In this document: one piece after another, positions 1-12,048 of the stretch | Position numbering within the stretch: position 1 is the first letter of the stretch | Layout of the letters: each line of letters begins with the position of its first letter | From: Corylus avellana | Taxonomy: Eukaryota; Streptophyta; Magnoliopsida; Fagales; Betulaceae | Assembly: GCF_901000735.1 (NCBI RefSeq) | Contig: NC_081541.1 | Span: 25,359,743-25,423,742, forward strand | DNA length: 64,000 bases | Reading direction: 5' to 3' | Translations under genes and position numbers: made by a program | Notes under the pieces: generated by a model | The model's input: the letters and a program-made list of their open reading frames with translations, nothing else | Told to the model about the DNA's origin: nothing | The model's database searches: none

Positions 1-1480
1 GAGAGAAAGAAGGCTACTCATGAGGGTTAGTCACTCCAAAGCATGGAGAACTCCTCCTAATGGTAACCGATGGTTAACCTCTTAGTTTTATGCATATTCC
101 ACTGTTTTGAATCATAGTTCAACATGTTTTTGTTGTTTGTTAACAGAAATATGTGATTTGTTAAATTGGTTGATTTTATAATAAACAAATCTTGCAAGAA
201 AACACGAGTATTTTACGTTGAACCATGTATCCTAGATTTAATAGTGGTTGAGTGCTTATAATGTAAGAATTTGGGAGAAGATTATCATATAAACATCAAA
301 TAAAAACACTAACCTTTGGTCATTGTTGCTTAAGTACTTGAATTAAATAATTGAGAAATTCAGACTCGAGCGTTTGCTGAATTTGCAATCCTAGAACCAA
401 TTTTTTAACCCTCACAATATCTTGGAGCATGACAGATAAGAGTTTTTGGCCTATATGTTTATCACGTTCATCTTGTGACTGATGGATATCACAGGTTTAT
501 TTATAGATAGACCAAGACTCTTATCCAATTTAGGGAATATACGGAAAATATTATATATTTTCTATATATTCTAACAGATGTAATTTGAATTTAATTAGAC
601 TAAATCTTTTTAGGAATTTTGGTTGTAAAAATTCAAAAAGTTTTCTTAGATCGAATTGAGTATTTACCAGTTTGAACATGTAATGCCTCACATAATTAAT
701 ACCTATATTTTAATAAAAATAATATGAGACAATGATGGTAACCTTTTATTTAACCCCTCGCACGCGCGTTTGAATAAATAAAATGCATTTCTAGCAATAA
801 AAGAACCTCTATTATTTATTTATTTTATTTTAAGCACTTGCAACCCTCAAACAATCGAAGTTGGATTTGAACGATTATTCTTGAACGATTGAAGTTTCTA
901 ACAAACATTCGATCTGTTAGACAATTTGTTTTTTAAAAGGAAACTTTTCGAAAACCTTAGATACAAGGGTTTGTCCTGTTGAAAGGTAATGATGCAGTCT
1001 CAAACCCATTTTGACCATATTTTAGAAACCCTAGAACTAGAGTAGAAGAGAGAAAGAGGACCGAGAAAGGAGGTTACTCTGGAGGGTTAGTCTCTCCAAA
1101 GCTTGGAGGACTCCTACCTAAGGGTAACCAATCTTTATGCATATTTCATTGTTTTGAATCATACTTAAACATGTTTTGGTTTTTTGTTAAAGAAATATGT
1201 GAATTGTTAAATGGGTTGATTTTATGAGAAACGAATCTTGCATGAAAACACAAGGATTTTACGTTCAACCTTGTATTCCAGATTTAAAAGTGGTTAAATG
1301 TTTATAATATAATGTTTCCATCACCCATGTTTAATATTTTAATGATGGGTTTATTAAACGCATATTATAACCATTTAAATGTTTTTAATTGACGTATGAG
1401 AACAAACCCGGTTGATCCAAACATGAGAGAGATGCAAAAATGAAAGCCCAAATCTTCTCTTTTCTCGCTGATTTTATTAT
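1..1480. repeat. Retroelement-derived repeat with an internal direct repeat
   Basis: No gene is visible. Roughly the first 275 bases recur in direct orientation at about 1062-1318, with shared landmarks such as gagggttagtc, tccaaagc and ttttacgtt and clear divergence. The two copies enclose about 0.8 kb of AT-rich DNA. This looks like the remains of an LTR element or a duplicated LTR. The stretch around 660-770 (aaatactc/aacccctcgc motifs) also occurs at 11641-11770 and in part at 12627-12720, so it belongs to a dispersed family. The left end is cut by the window edge, so the family cannot be named. Confidence 0.5.
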
Positions 1481-1732
1481 TTTATTTCAAAATGAAGCTC
1501 TGTGGGTGTATGGAATTAGAGTAGATGCAAGCTGTTACGCAACAAATACACTGATTTTGGGTGAATGAATGAGATGTACGAAGATGGGTACCTGATGAGA
1601 ATTTGTTCTACAAACAATGTATTGAATCCTTTTTAATTTAGTCAGAATTTTTGTAGAGGTTTTGCTAACAAACCCACCCCAATGCGAGTTCTTCAGAAGA
1701 TAGTGTAGAGGGTTTTTTTTTTTTTTTTGTTT

Positions 1733-1971
1733 TGTTAAGAACATATATTAGACATGTCAAAAAAAAAAAGATATTATTCTATAGTTATTTACTTCCTTAT
1801 GTATTCTAGGGGTTTCCTTACTCTACTAGGTTACTTGCCTATAACTCATAGCCCCTCTATAAATAGAGGTCTCTGTAATCCTTCATATGATATAATCTTA
1901 CTGCAATGTAGTCCATCATATGCTTCCGCTCTTTCCCTCTTTTTCAATATATCTCAAAAATATATTTAACA
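1733..1971 (+). repeat. 5' LTR of the copia-type element
   Basis: 239 bp, TG...CA ends, with a plant TATA-like tataaatagag near 1858-1868. Relative to the 3' LTR it has an extra acatgtc + poly(A) + g block of about 20 bp directly after atatattag. The same block is longer in the copy-3 LTR (16690-16748). It resembles the 3' tail of a SINE. Confidence 0.75.
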
Positions 1972-1984
1972 TGGTATTAGAACC
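1972..1984 (+). other. Primer-binding site (initiator Met tRNA type)
   Basis: TGGTATTAGAACC lies directly after the 5' LTR. It differs by a few bases from the usual copia PBS TGGTATCAGAGCC. The copy-3 version (16470-16482, minus) reads TGGTATCAGAACC and is closer to consensus, which supports the assignment. Confidence 0.75.
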
Positions 1985-3358
1985 ACTTTTCTGTGACCTT
2001 CAATAAACGTAAAATTGTTTGGCGTTTTCCTTTGATGAATTTCAGTCTCGTCACCCTACATCAAGTGCCGCCAAAATTTCTGCTGCTCATAGCCTCAAAA
2101 GTTGTTCCAAGTCTATAGAACAAGAGCCGGTCATTCCATTCGCCGCCAACGATGTCCAAACGAGCCGCCGTGGTAAATTGGTAATAATGCCAATTGACAG
2201 ATCAGGGCCTGACAAGCCTAGAGCCCTTGAGTACAGCCTCATCAGATCATCCACGCGCCTCCCCAACATTCTGCCCGCGCAGCCATGCAACACCACACTC
2301 GTTCGATAGCCTCGGTAGCAATGCCAAACAATAGATCAAACGCCGACAAGTCTAGATTGGTCAAGATCTCTGCCACCCACGCTTGCACCCGCCCACACGC
2401 GCCACCACGTCCAGTCGATCAACCTCGTTGTGAAACCGTTCCATAGATCTGTCGCCAGCCATCACAAATCTGTCAAGCACGCCGCCAACAGAAGTTAGAC
2501 GTTCGTCCACGCACTAGTAGAATATTTTGTGTGTGGGTGTGACGAACCAACGTGCAGCCGCCAGTGGAGCACGTGTATCAAATGCACCAAACACTCTCCG
2601 CTCCTCGCTATCACCATGTGTCAACCAGACCAAGATCCACATCAGCCTTAGCTATGTCAGTCTCTGCCATGTCAGCCCATTGTCAAGCTTGACTTTGTCC
2701 TCTTGTTTGACTTTGACTTCTCCTAAGGTTGACCGTTGACTTTGACCGCACTCAGAGTTGACCATGTGTTTTCTACTTAATTTTTTGCCTTGTTTTCATA
2801 TTTGTGGTTTGTTTTTACTTTTTGGCATCTTTATATGGCACAAAATGAGATTCTTCACCAAGTTAAGGCATTTGTTTTGTCCGATTCAAGTCGGTTCATG
2901 CATTGTTCAATTCGGTTCCAATGCATTTTTTGGCGCAGTTCACCTCGATACATTCTTCTTGTGGTCATTTTTTCTCGAGTACTCTCGGGTCAGACTGATC
3001 CTTTCATTTGGTCCATTGGTTCCGACCAAACAAGCCATTTCTACTGGCCCACTTATCCCTAGCCAACCTCTGCCATCACCACTAATTGTAGCCTGTCCCC
3101 AGGTCATCAATCCATTTTAGCCCATAACTCTTGGGTTAGATCAATCTTTCATCCGGTCCATGGGTTCAAGCCAAACAGGCCCATTTCAACTGGCCATTTT
3201 CTCTCAACTCAGCTCAGCCGACTAGGTTAGACGGTCCAAGTGTTTTGAGCCAAATCAGCCGACAGGCGAGACGATTCAAGCGTTTGGGGCAATAGTAGCT
3301 CGTTCAACCTGCCCTTTTCTATCTGCTCAACCGACCAAGCAAGCTAGTCCATTACTAG

Positions 3359-4294
3359 TGTTTGTTTTATTTGTTGGCTAAAATTCGGTGATGAAAATGG
3401 TGTTCAAAGTGCCAAAACCACATGGGCGTCCGGACGGGATGCATAGCCATCTGAACGGACATCAGTGCCGCAAAGTATTTCTTCAACCCAAGAGCTTCAT
3501 TTGCAAGCCCGTCTGCATGGCGTCTGGATGAGATAGATGAACAAGAAAACCCGAAAGTCTCGTCTACAATCTCGTCTGCTAGCCGTCCGGACGAATCGCA
3601 CCACAAGACGCTTCGAAACGATGTTGCCCGTGGCCGGTCCGGACAGACATACTCCCCGTCCAAATGGCCGTGTATGCGAAACCAAGTTTCCCGTGTATTA
3701 CAAGCCGTGTCTGGACGGACCCACTTACCGTCCGGACGGCTTGTAGCCTCTAGGTCTATTTTACAATGTAATAGAGTTCTAACTAGACTAGGGGTCTTTA
3801 GGATTTATATATAGATCTCTACAGATCTGTATAGGTATGAATTTTTTACTAGAAAGTTCGTGAGAGACTGTGCTAAGAGCGAGTTTATATTGTGAGATAA
3901 ATCATCCCTCTTAGAGTATTGGTTAGTTTGAATTGTGTGCTTCATTGAGAAGTCAATTGGAAGGGTCCGATAAAGGAGAATCACGTGTGAAGAAGATTGT
4001 GAGCAACAAGACGAGTTGGAGGCGTGTCGATCTTATAGAGCCAAGGACTTGCATAGGGTTGTAAGTGTTCCTCGTACCTGTAATCTTAGAATATTTTCTT
4101 ATAGTGATTTCCTGAGTTTGGCTACTTCGGAGAGGTTTTACTTTTAGAACGATTTCTAAAAAGTTTCTTCATCGTCACCAAAATTATTGTGTCTGATTGA
4201 TTTACGGTTTTGATTATTTTGGTGATTGACTGTTTATAGATTGCTACTGTTAATTCCGCATATTGTGTGATATACACCTGCATAGCATTTTTCA
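3359..4294 (+). mobile_element. Solo LTR nested in the copia-type element, with ACTAG target-site duplication
   Basis: 936 bp beginning TGTTTGTTTT and ending CATTTTTCA. It is flanked by the perfect 5-bp direct repeat ACTAG (3354-3358 and 4295-4299). It has many CGTCCGGACGG-type motifs in its first half, a tagactaggggtc block, and a TCTTAGAGTA block. Related sequence occurs at 24663-25656 and 17150-17512. The perfect target duplication indicates LTR-LTR recombination after a full-length insertion. The same insertion, with the same flank, is present in copies 2 and 3. All three copies therefore descend from one locus by DNA duplication, not from independent transposition. Confidence 0.85.
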
Positions 4295-4547
4295 ACTAGT
4301 ATATGGTTTTTGAGTCCAACTGCTACCAAGTGAACTAGGCTCCAGTCCAAATGCATTAACTTACTTTAGTCAAGACCCATCACAGCGGCCCAATCCACTA
4401 TTCCAACAGTAGACCACTGGTTTCTAGCAAATTTTATGGCGTCACTCCAGCAACTATTCCAACACAAGCAACTTTTTTGGCGAATTCAACTATATCTTTT
4501 CCTTTCTTTTTTCTAAATTCAAGCTTACACGTTGAGTTTGAGGGGGA

Positions 4548-4755
4548 TGCTAAGAATATATATTAGATATTATTTTAGGGTTATTTACTTCGTTATGTAG
4601 ATTACTTGCATGTCATTGATTGCCTCTCTATAAATAAAGGTCTCTATAATCCTTCATATAATATAGTCTTACTACAATGTAGTCCATTATATGCTTCCGC
4701 TCTCTCTCTCTCTCTTCTCTCTCTTCTTCAATATATATCTCCAATATATTTAACA
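4548..4755 (+). repeat. 3' LTR of the copia-type element, preceded by a polypurine tract
   Basis: 208 bp matching the 5' LTR (tataaataaaggtctct, tagtccat, atgcttccgctct landmarks). It is directly preceded by the polypurine stretch tgaggggga (about 4539-4547), where plus-strand priming is expected. A CT microsatellite (about 4700-4730) sits in its second half. Confidence 0.75.
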
Positions 4756-6331
4756 CTTGTAACCCTAGCATTTCTCTTAGTAAAGACATGCTAAATGTTA
4801 CTACAAATTATTGATCTCAAATTAGCGACAAGAGTAGCTTAATTTAAGATTGCGTGATGTAGAAGTAAAACTTGCGAAAAAGTATTGTAGAAGAGGTTTG
4901 CTTGCAAGACTTGGAAAGGCTTGAATCTTGATAGCACTGATGATTCGTGACCCCTTGAAGTGTTAAACTATTAGTTAAATGATTAAATTTACTTTTCAAT
5001 TAATTAAATTGTTTAGACAACTATGAATTTCCCCCCAAATACTATTTGATCACATGTTTAAACTTTTGAGATTTTGGTACAAAAAACATTGAGTTATGTC
5101 AGGTACTAAGAACAAGTTAATTGTTATCATTTTGTAATTCCAATTATAACAAATAATGCATGTATAATGACATTCGAGCCAACTTATATTAATTAAGAAT
5201 CATATCATAAGGGAGAAGATTAGTCATGCTGATATGGATCATCATCCAATTGTCAACGGTCAACAACATCCAAAATTTCCAAATTTGTTTGAATATCACT
5301 TTTGGTAATTGATTTCACCTACCTCATTCCTCTAGGATTAGGATCTCCTAAGAAATTGTTGATTCTTAAATTATAGAATTTAGGCTATTTCTAGGAATCA
5401 AAATGCTTGAAAAATATCACATATTAAAAAGGTAGCATGTTATCAAGGCAACTAGAAAGAATTTTCTTTTCAAAAGTCTTATTTTTCACTTTTATAATAC
5501 GCTTCTTCTTGCAGAAAATCAAAACACAGTTTTTGGCTCAAAGTTTTGTTTACAACATATAGAGCAAGATCTTGATGAAAATATACTCAATTTTCAATTG
5601 TAACATGCCACCTTTTAATAAGTACCATTTTCCAATTGTTTCAATGGCTAAAAAGGTCTGATTTTCGTAATTTGAGAATATATAATTTTCTTAAAACTGT
5701 AGGGGATCATGATCAATTCTCTTCAAAATACCATTGTATGCAAAATTAGCAATATTGTAAAGATGGTAAATGCTCTGATTTTAGAATATCATTTTTTTAA
5801 TTTAAAAATAATTATTAACTTTTTGAGAACAAAATACACAATATCTTGATCTGTAAAAGTAATCATATAAATTGGGTTGGAGGAAATATTTCCATCTTAA
5901 TTTATAAAAATTTTATATGTCCCTACCTAAGCGTGCGGAAAGCACATGTACATTTTTTAATAGCATGTAAAGAAGTAAAGAACACATGCTTTTTTTAATA
6001 GAATTTCATCCAACTCTATTAATGTTATTAAAAAAGTACGTGCTGCGTGCTCAAGAAAAGACACATGGACCAATTTGTAGGAAAACTCTGTATTAAACTT
6101 AGATACATTGAATATAGTTTCAAAATGTACAATTAATGCAACCTATCTTAATTATCAAATGTAAACTAAATCCAAAAAAAATTCCACTTTTGGCTAAATC
6201 AGATTTACAGCCATTTTTGCTCATTGATTTCACCTATATATACACATAGTTATGATTAAGAAGAGCCCAAGGAGCAAGTTCAAAAGTAAGCATCAAAATC
6301 TTCATAAGCGACTGCACAAAAAATATTAGAG
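4756..6331. other. Intergenic, AT-rich; upstream region of the cysteine-rich peptide gene
   Basis: No coding potential is recognised. The region has a short inverted pair around 5935-6055 (cacatg...ttttttaatag and its near complement, with aagtacgtgctgcgtgctc). Its last 100 bases contain the probable promoter of the downstream gene. This stretch is absent from the inverted copy of the locus, where the truncated gene joins the retroelement directly. Confidence 0.5.
6235..6242 (+). promoter_or_regulatory. TATA box of the cysteine-rich peptide gene
   Basis: TATATATA lies 97 bp upstream of the ATG at 6332, giving an expected transcription start near 6265-6270 and a short leader. The placement fits a plant pol II promoter; it is inferred from sequence only. 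Confidence 0.5.
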
Positions 6332-7105
6332 ATGGAGAAATCTTCCTTGAATTTGACTTTCTTAATTGCACTCTTGGTTATATGCTTCTGTAAGAATCCA
6401 TTAACTCTATTCAAGAAGTGTTACAATTCCTTTCACACACACATATATATATATATATTAACCCTATTCATATATGTGTGTGTGTGTGATGGTCAACAAT
6501 CTTCGATGTTGCTTCCCTCATTTTAACATATATTTATGAATATTTATGAAAATATTTAATAGTTAAAGGATTATTATTGATTAGGATTTATATAAGAAAA
6601 CGAAAAATGTAGTTAAATCATTTGTGCCCACTAATAGAAGCATTAATTGAAAAGTTATTGTTTTATCAATGGAGATTAATCTAATTAAAACGAATAAAAC
6701 CTCATCAATCAAATTTGAATTCAAAGTTTTTATGGTTTTACAGATGAAAACTGCTAGATCTATATCGTTGTGGACACGTGTCAACATATGATTACAAGGT
6801 GTTACAATTTTTTAGTGACTGACGTCGTTCCAATCACATACCAACACGTATCAACAAATTGTAAAGGAGATTGTGTTGAAATAAAACTTTATATATTATT
6901 TTAACTTATATAAATGATGTTGCCAGGTTTGCAATCAAAAGTGGAAGCAAGGAACGTGAATTATCCATGCAAGATTGTTAAGGATTGTGGTGACACAAGA
7001 AAATGCGAGTGCAAAATGAATTTGTGTTTTTGCCACCCAGCAAAACAAGAAATGTTCACCATTATTAATGGCTCTGCAAAACAAAATGAAACTCCATTAA
7101 ATTAA
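6332..7105 (+). CDS. Small secreted cysteine-rich peptide (defensin-like / late-nodulin-like)
   Basis: Two exons (6332-6389 and 6927-7105) joined by a GT-AG, phase-1 intron (gtaagaatcc ... ttgccag) give a 78-aa protein. Residues 1 to about 27 form a hydrophobic signal peptide (FLIALLVICFC core) with a likely cut after KVEA. The mature part has six cysteines spaced C-x5-C-x5-C-x-C-x4-C-x-C (PCKIVKDC ... CECKMNLCFC). An intron interrupting the signal peptide and a C-x4-DC start are usual for plant defensin-like, NCR and late-nodulin peptides; assignment to a named subfamily is inference. Such peptides act outside the cell or in symbiotic compartments, but no function can be read here. The C-terminus after HPAK (QEMFTIINGS...) looks like a read-through extension, because the inverted paralog has TAA at exactly that codon. 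The intron holds a CA/TA/TG microsatellite (about 6434-6490). Confidence 0.75.
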
Positions 7106-8090
7106 TTGCAGGCCATATGTATTATCATATATCCATATAAATAAAGGGAAAATAAATGAATAAAATAAAATGAAATGAAATTCTACTAAATTCATGATTG
7201 CAGCCCATATGTATTGTCATCCTTATAAATAAAAGGCAAAAAAAGAAATTGAGTCTCTTGATTCATCATGAATTTTTAATATACTGTACTTACTCCCAAA
7301 ATATTCCTATTATCTAATTAGATGAATGAACTGAATAATAAATATCATCAAATTCTAGTTTTACCTTTTGCCTTTTCTTTTTTTTGGTGGATTTCTCCTT
7401 ACATTATAAAATGAGTAAGGGTTGTTGTAATCTTTTGATATAAACGAGTTTCACTTCAACCAAAAAAAAAAAAAAGGAAAAAAAAAAAAAAAACAGAAAA
7501 GGGAAGAGTAATAAGAATATAAACAAAACTAGAAAATGAGGGAAGAAGTTTAAACTAATAAAAAATAATGAATTTAAATATTTAATTAATATTCTAATAG
7601 GAAGGATGAAGCAAGTTGGCTTGGTGCAGTTCTTTAAAACCTCTTCCGAATTTCGCTTGTGCTGAAAGCCGACCATGTTGAACATGTGGGCTTGTTCTAT
7701 TGACTTCCACTATTTTTGTGTTATTTTCACCATTAAATTGCTAATAATTAAAACTGAGGTGGTTGGCCACCCACTCCAGACATTGAGGCAGTGCGACTAC
7801 CCGAAGAGCATTTGGGGGTAGACGCACCACCCCTAAGTAACAAACACTAAAATCACAACTACATGCACAAAACAGAACTCCCAAAATTGAAAATGAACAA
7901 CCCTTGGGTTCATCCAGATTTCAACAACTTAATTAATGGTGTTAGGTTTTTAGTGGTGGTTAATTTGGTTCCCAAATATTTTGAATATAATTTGGATTTT
8001 AAATAGACAAAATGTTTTTACGAATTTCTGTTGAAAAAATTAACTTTTTGTGGTCTCAATTCGAACCGAGTATTTACTAGTTCAAACGTG
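6351..8090 (+). repeat. Left arm of the peptide-gene inverted duplication
   Basis: From exon 1 of the peptide gene to 8090 this segment matches the reverse complement of 12703-14463 at roughly 90% identity by eye. The arm ends exactly at the first base of the CACTA-like element (8091). Downstream of the gene (7106-8090) it contains no other gene, only A-rich tracts (7460-7496) and a GC-richer palindromic stretch near 7780-7840 (gtgcgactac...gcaccacccc), clearer in the other arm at 12955-13035. Confidence 0.85.
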
Positions 8091-8589
8091 CACTACAAAA
8101 AACGAGTTTTTTGCTGACATGGGTTTTTTGACGGGGCATTTTTGACGTGTTTCAGGCGTTAAAATTTTAGGTGTCAGAAACAAAAAATTTATGACGTGTC
8201 AGATGTAACACGTTAGAATTTTATGACATGTCAAAATTGGTACGTCAGAAAAATTTTCTGACGTGTCAAAATTGACACGTTAGTAATTTAAAAATTATAA
8301 AAAAATAATATTTTTTCTTTTTTTTAAAAAAAAAAAAATTTTCTGGAATTTTTTTTTTCAATTAAAAAATTTATTAATTTAAATTATTTTGCAATTAAAA
8401 TAATATATATTTTTTTTAATTCTTTTCTCCACCGTCGACGTTCTCTCGGCCAGCTCTCCCCCTGATCTGTTCTTTTCTCCATTTTCTGATCACTCTCTCC
8501 AACTAGCTCTTCCTCTCTTCTTTTCTCCATTTTCTCACTCTCTCTCTCTTCTTTCCTCCTTTTTCAAAAACCCAAACCCAAAAAATAAA

Positions 8590-8689
8590 NNNNNNNNNNN
8601 NNNNNNNNNNNNNNNNNNNNNNNNNNNNNNNNNNNNNNNNNNNNNNNNNNNNNNNNNNNNNNNNNNNNNNNNNNNNNNNNNNNNNNNNN
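8590..8689. other. Assembly gap (100 N)
   Basis: Exactly 100 N, a scaffolding placeholder of unknown true length. The contig to its right starts inside the inverted repeat arm. Confidence 0.98.
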
Positions 8690-11600
8690 ACGGTAAGTGG
8701 GTCCGTCCAGACACGGCTTGTAATACACGGGAAACTTGGTTTCGCATACACGGCCATTTGGACGGGGAGTATGTCTGTCCGGACCGGCCACGGGCAACAT
8801 CGTTTCGAAGCGTCTTGTGGTGCGATTCGTCCGGACGGCTAGCAGACGAGATTGTAGACGAGACTTTCGGGTTTTCTTGTTCATCTATCTCATCCAGACG
8901 CCATGCAGACGGGCTTGCAAATGAAGCTCTTGGGTTGAAGAAATACTTTGCGGCACTGATGTCCGTTCAGATGGCTATGCATCCCGTCCGGACGCCCATG
9001 TGGTTTTGGCACTTTGAACACCATTTTCATCACCGAATTTTAGCCAACAAATAAAACAAACACTAGTAATGGACTAGCTTGCTTGGTCGGTTGAGCAGAT
9101 AGAAAAGGGCAGGTTGAACGAGCTACTATTGCCCCAAACGCTTGAATCGTCTCGCCTGTCGGCTGATTTGGCTCAAAACACTTGGACCGTCTAACCTAGT
9201 CGGCTGAGCTGAGTTGAGAGAAAATGGCCAGTTGAAATGGGCCTGTTTGGCTTGAACCCATGGACCGGATGAAAGATTGATCTAACCCAAGAGTTATGGG
9301 CTAAAATGGATTGATGACCTGGGGACAGGCTACAATTAGTGGTGATGGCAGAGGTTGGCTAGGGATAAGTGGGCCAGTAGAAATGGCTTGTTTGGTCGGA
9401 ACCAATGGACCAAATGAAAGGATCAGTCTGACCCGAGAGTACTCGAGAAAAAATGACCACAAGAAGAATGTATCGAGGTGAACTGCGCCAAAAAATGCAT
9501 TGGAACCGAATTGAACAATGCATGAACCGACTTGAATCGGACAAAACAAATGCCTTAACTTGGTGAAGAATCTCATTTTGTGCCATATAAAGATGCCAAA
9601 AAGTAAAAACAAACCACAAATATGAAAACAAGGCAAAAAATTAAGTAGAAAACACATGGTCAACTCTGAGTGCGGTCAAAGTCAACGGTCAACCTTAGGA
9701 GAAGTCAAAGTCAAACAAGAGGACAAAGTCAAGCTTGACAATGGGCTGACATGGCAGAGACTGACATAGCTAAGGCTGATGTGGATCTTGGTCTGGTTGA
9801 CACATGGTGATAGCGAGGAGCGGAGAGTGTTTGGTGCATTTGATACACGTGCTCCACTGGCGGCTGCACGTTGGTTCGTCACACCCACACACAAAATATT
9901 CTACTAGTGCGTGGACGAACGTCTAACTTCTGTTGGCGGCGTGCTTGACAGATTTGTGATGGCTGGCGACAGATCTATGGAACGGTTTCACAACGAGGTT
10001 GATCGACTGGACGTGGTGGCGCGTGTGGGCGGGTGCAAGCGTGGGTGGCAGAGATCTTGACCAATCTAGACTTGTCGGCGTTTGATCTATTGTTTGGCAT
10101 TGCTACCGAGGCTATCGAACGAGTGTGGTGTTGCATGGCTGCGCGGGCAGAATGTTGGGGAGGCGCGTGGATGATCTGATGAGGCTGTACTCAAGGGCTC
10201 TAGGCTTGTCAGGCCCTGATCTGTCAATTGGCATTATTACCAATTTACCACGGCGGCTCGTTTGGACATCGTTGGCGGCGAATGGAATGACCGGCTCTTG
10301 TTCTATAGACTTGGAACAACTTTTGAGGCTATGAGCAGCAGAAATTTTGGCGGCACTTGATGTAGGGTGACGAGACTGAAATTCATCAAAGGAAAACGCC
10401 AAACAATTTTACGTTTATTGAAGGTCACAGAAAAGTGGTTCTAATACCATGTTAAATATATTTTTGAGATATATTGAAAAAGAGGGAAAGAGCGGAAGCA
10501 TATGATGGACTACATTGCAGTAAGATTATATCATATGAAGGATTACAGAGACCTCTATTTATAGAGGGGCTATGAGTTATAGGCAAGTAACCTAGTAGAG
10601 TAAGGAAACCCCTAGAATACATAAGGAAGTAAATAACTATAGAATAATATCTTTTTTTTTTTGACATGTCTAATATATGTTCTTAACAAAACAAAAAAAA
10701 AAAAAAAACCCTCTACACTATCTTCTGAAGAACTCGCATTGGGGTGGGTTTGTTAGCAAAACCTCTACAAAAATTCTGACTAAATTAAAAAGGATTCAAT
10801 ACATTGTTTGTAGAACAAATTCTCATCAGGTACCCATCTTCGTACATCTCATTCATTCACCCAAAATCAGTGTATTTGTTGCGTAACAGCTTGCATCTAC
10901 TCTAATTCCATACACCCACAGAGCTTCATTTTGAAATAAAATAATAAAATCAGCGAGAAAAGAGAAGATTTGGGCTTTCATTTTTGCATCTCTCTCATGT
11001 TTGGATCAACCGGGTTTGTTCTCATACGTCAATTAAAAACATTTAAATGGTTATAATATGCGTTTAATAAACCCATCATTAAAATATTAAACATGGGTGA
11101 TGGAAACATTATATTATAAACATTTAACCACTTTTAAATCTGGAATACAAGGTTGAACGTAAAATCCTTGTGTTTTCATGCAAGATTCGTTTCTCATAAA
11201 ATCAACCCATTTAACAATTCACATATTTCTTTAACAAAAAACCAAAACATGTTTAAGTATGATTCAAAACAATGAAATATGCATAAAGATTGGTTACCCT
11301 TAGGTAGGAGTCCTCCAAGCTTTGGAGAGACTAACCCTCCAGAGTAACCTCATTTCTCGGTCCTCTTTCTCTCTCCTACTCTAGGTCTAGGGTTTCTAAA
11401 ATATGGTCAAAATGGGTTTGAGACTGCATCATTACCTTTCAACAGGACAAACCCTTGTATCTAAGGTTTTCGAAAAGTTTCCTTTTAAAAAACAAATTGT
11501 CTAACAGATCGAATGTTTGTTAGAAACTTCAATCGTTCAAGAATAATCGTTCAAATCCAACTTAGATTGTTTGAGGGTTGCAAGTGCTAAAATAAAATAA

Positions 11601-12048
11601 ATAAATAATAGAGGTTCTTTTATTACTAGAAATGCATTTTATTTATTCAAACGTGCGAGGGGTTAAATAAAAGGTTACCATCATTGTCTCATATTATTTT
11701 AATTAAAATATAGGTATTAATTATGTGATGCATTACATGTTCGAACTGGTAAATACTCAATTCGATCTAAGACAACCAAAAATGAAATTTTACAGCCAAA
11801 ATTCCTAAAAAGATTTAGTCTAATTAAATTCGAATTACATCTGTTAGAATATATAGAAAATATATAATATTTTCCATATATTTCCTAAATTGGTTAAGAG
11901 TCTTGGTCTATCTATAAATAAACATGTGATATCCATCGGTTACAAGATGAATGTGAGAAACATATAGGCCAAAAACTCTTATTTATCACTCTCCAAGATA
12001 TTGTGAGGGTTATAAGATTGGTTCTAGAATTGCAAATTCATCGAGAAG
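8690..12048 (-). repeat. Right arm of the 3.36 kb inverted duplication (retroelement copy 2)
   Basis: Reverse complement of 374-3731. It contains the truncated nested solo LTR (8690-9062), the leader, the PBS (10437-10449), the 5' LTR (10450-10688) and the upstream repeat (to about 12048). The 3' half of the element and the 3' LTR are missing at the gap. Identity to the left arm looks perfect from 8690 to 11340 and drops to roughly 95% beyond. Confidence 0.88.

Larger units (their letters stand above)
374..3731 (+). repeat. Left arm of a 3.36 kb inverted duplication
   Basis: This segment reappears as its reverse complement at 8690-12048. Between 1081 and 3731 the pairing position is always 12421 minus the coordinate, and I found no mismatch in the lines compared. 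From 1080 outward to 374 there are SNPs and small indels (three SNPs in 1021-1080 alone). The match stops at 3731 only because the opposite arm begins at the edge of an N gap. Both arms contain the same LTR, leader and nested solo LTR, so they are copies of one composite locus. Confidence 0.9.
1733..4755 (+). mobile_element. Non-autonomous copia-type LTR retrotransposon, copy 1
   Basis: The element has a 5' LTR (1733-1971), a primer-binding site, an internal region of about 2.6 kb, a polypurine tract and a 3' LTR (4548-4755). The LTRs begin TGTTAAGAA/TGCTAAGAA and end TTTAACA, as in plant Ty1/copia elements. No gag, protease, integrase or RT reading frame can be recognised in the internal part. 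It instead holds a GC-richer leader-like stretch (about 2040-2750), low-complexity DNA and a nested solo LTR (3359-4294). It must have depended on another element's proteins. No clear target-site duplication is seen (tgttt versus cttgt). Related copies are at 8690-about 10690 (inverted, truncated) and 14464-17027 (inverted, truncated). Confidence 0.75.

Noticed and set aside
2019..3120. Open frames in the leader of the copia-type element (also mirrored at 9301-10402)
   Set aside because: They do not resemble gag or pol, change or break in copy 3, and overlap one another in several frames.
3367..3746. Frames in the CGTCCGGACG region of the solo LTR (and at 8736-9054 and 14780-15106)
   Set aside because: They lie in an LTR and arise from repeated CGTCCGGACG motifs that lack stops.
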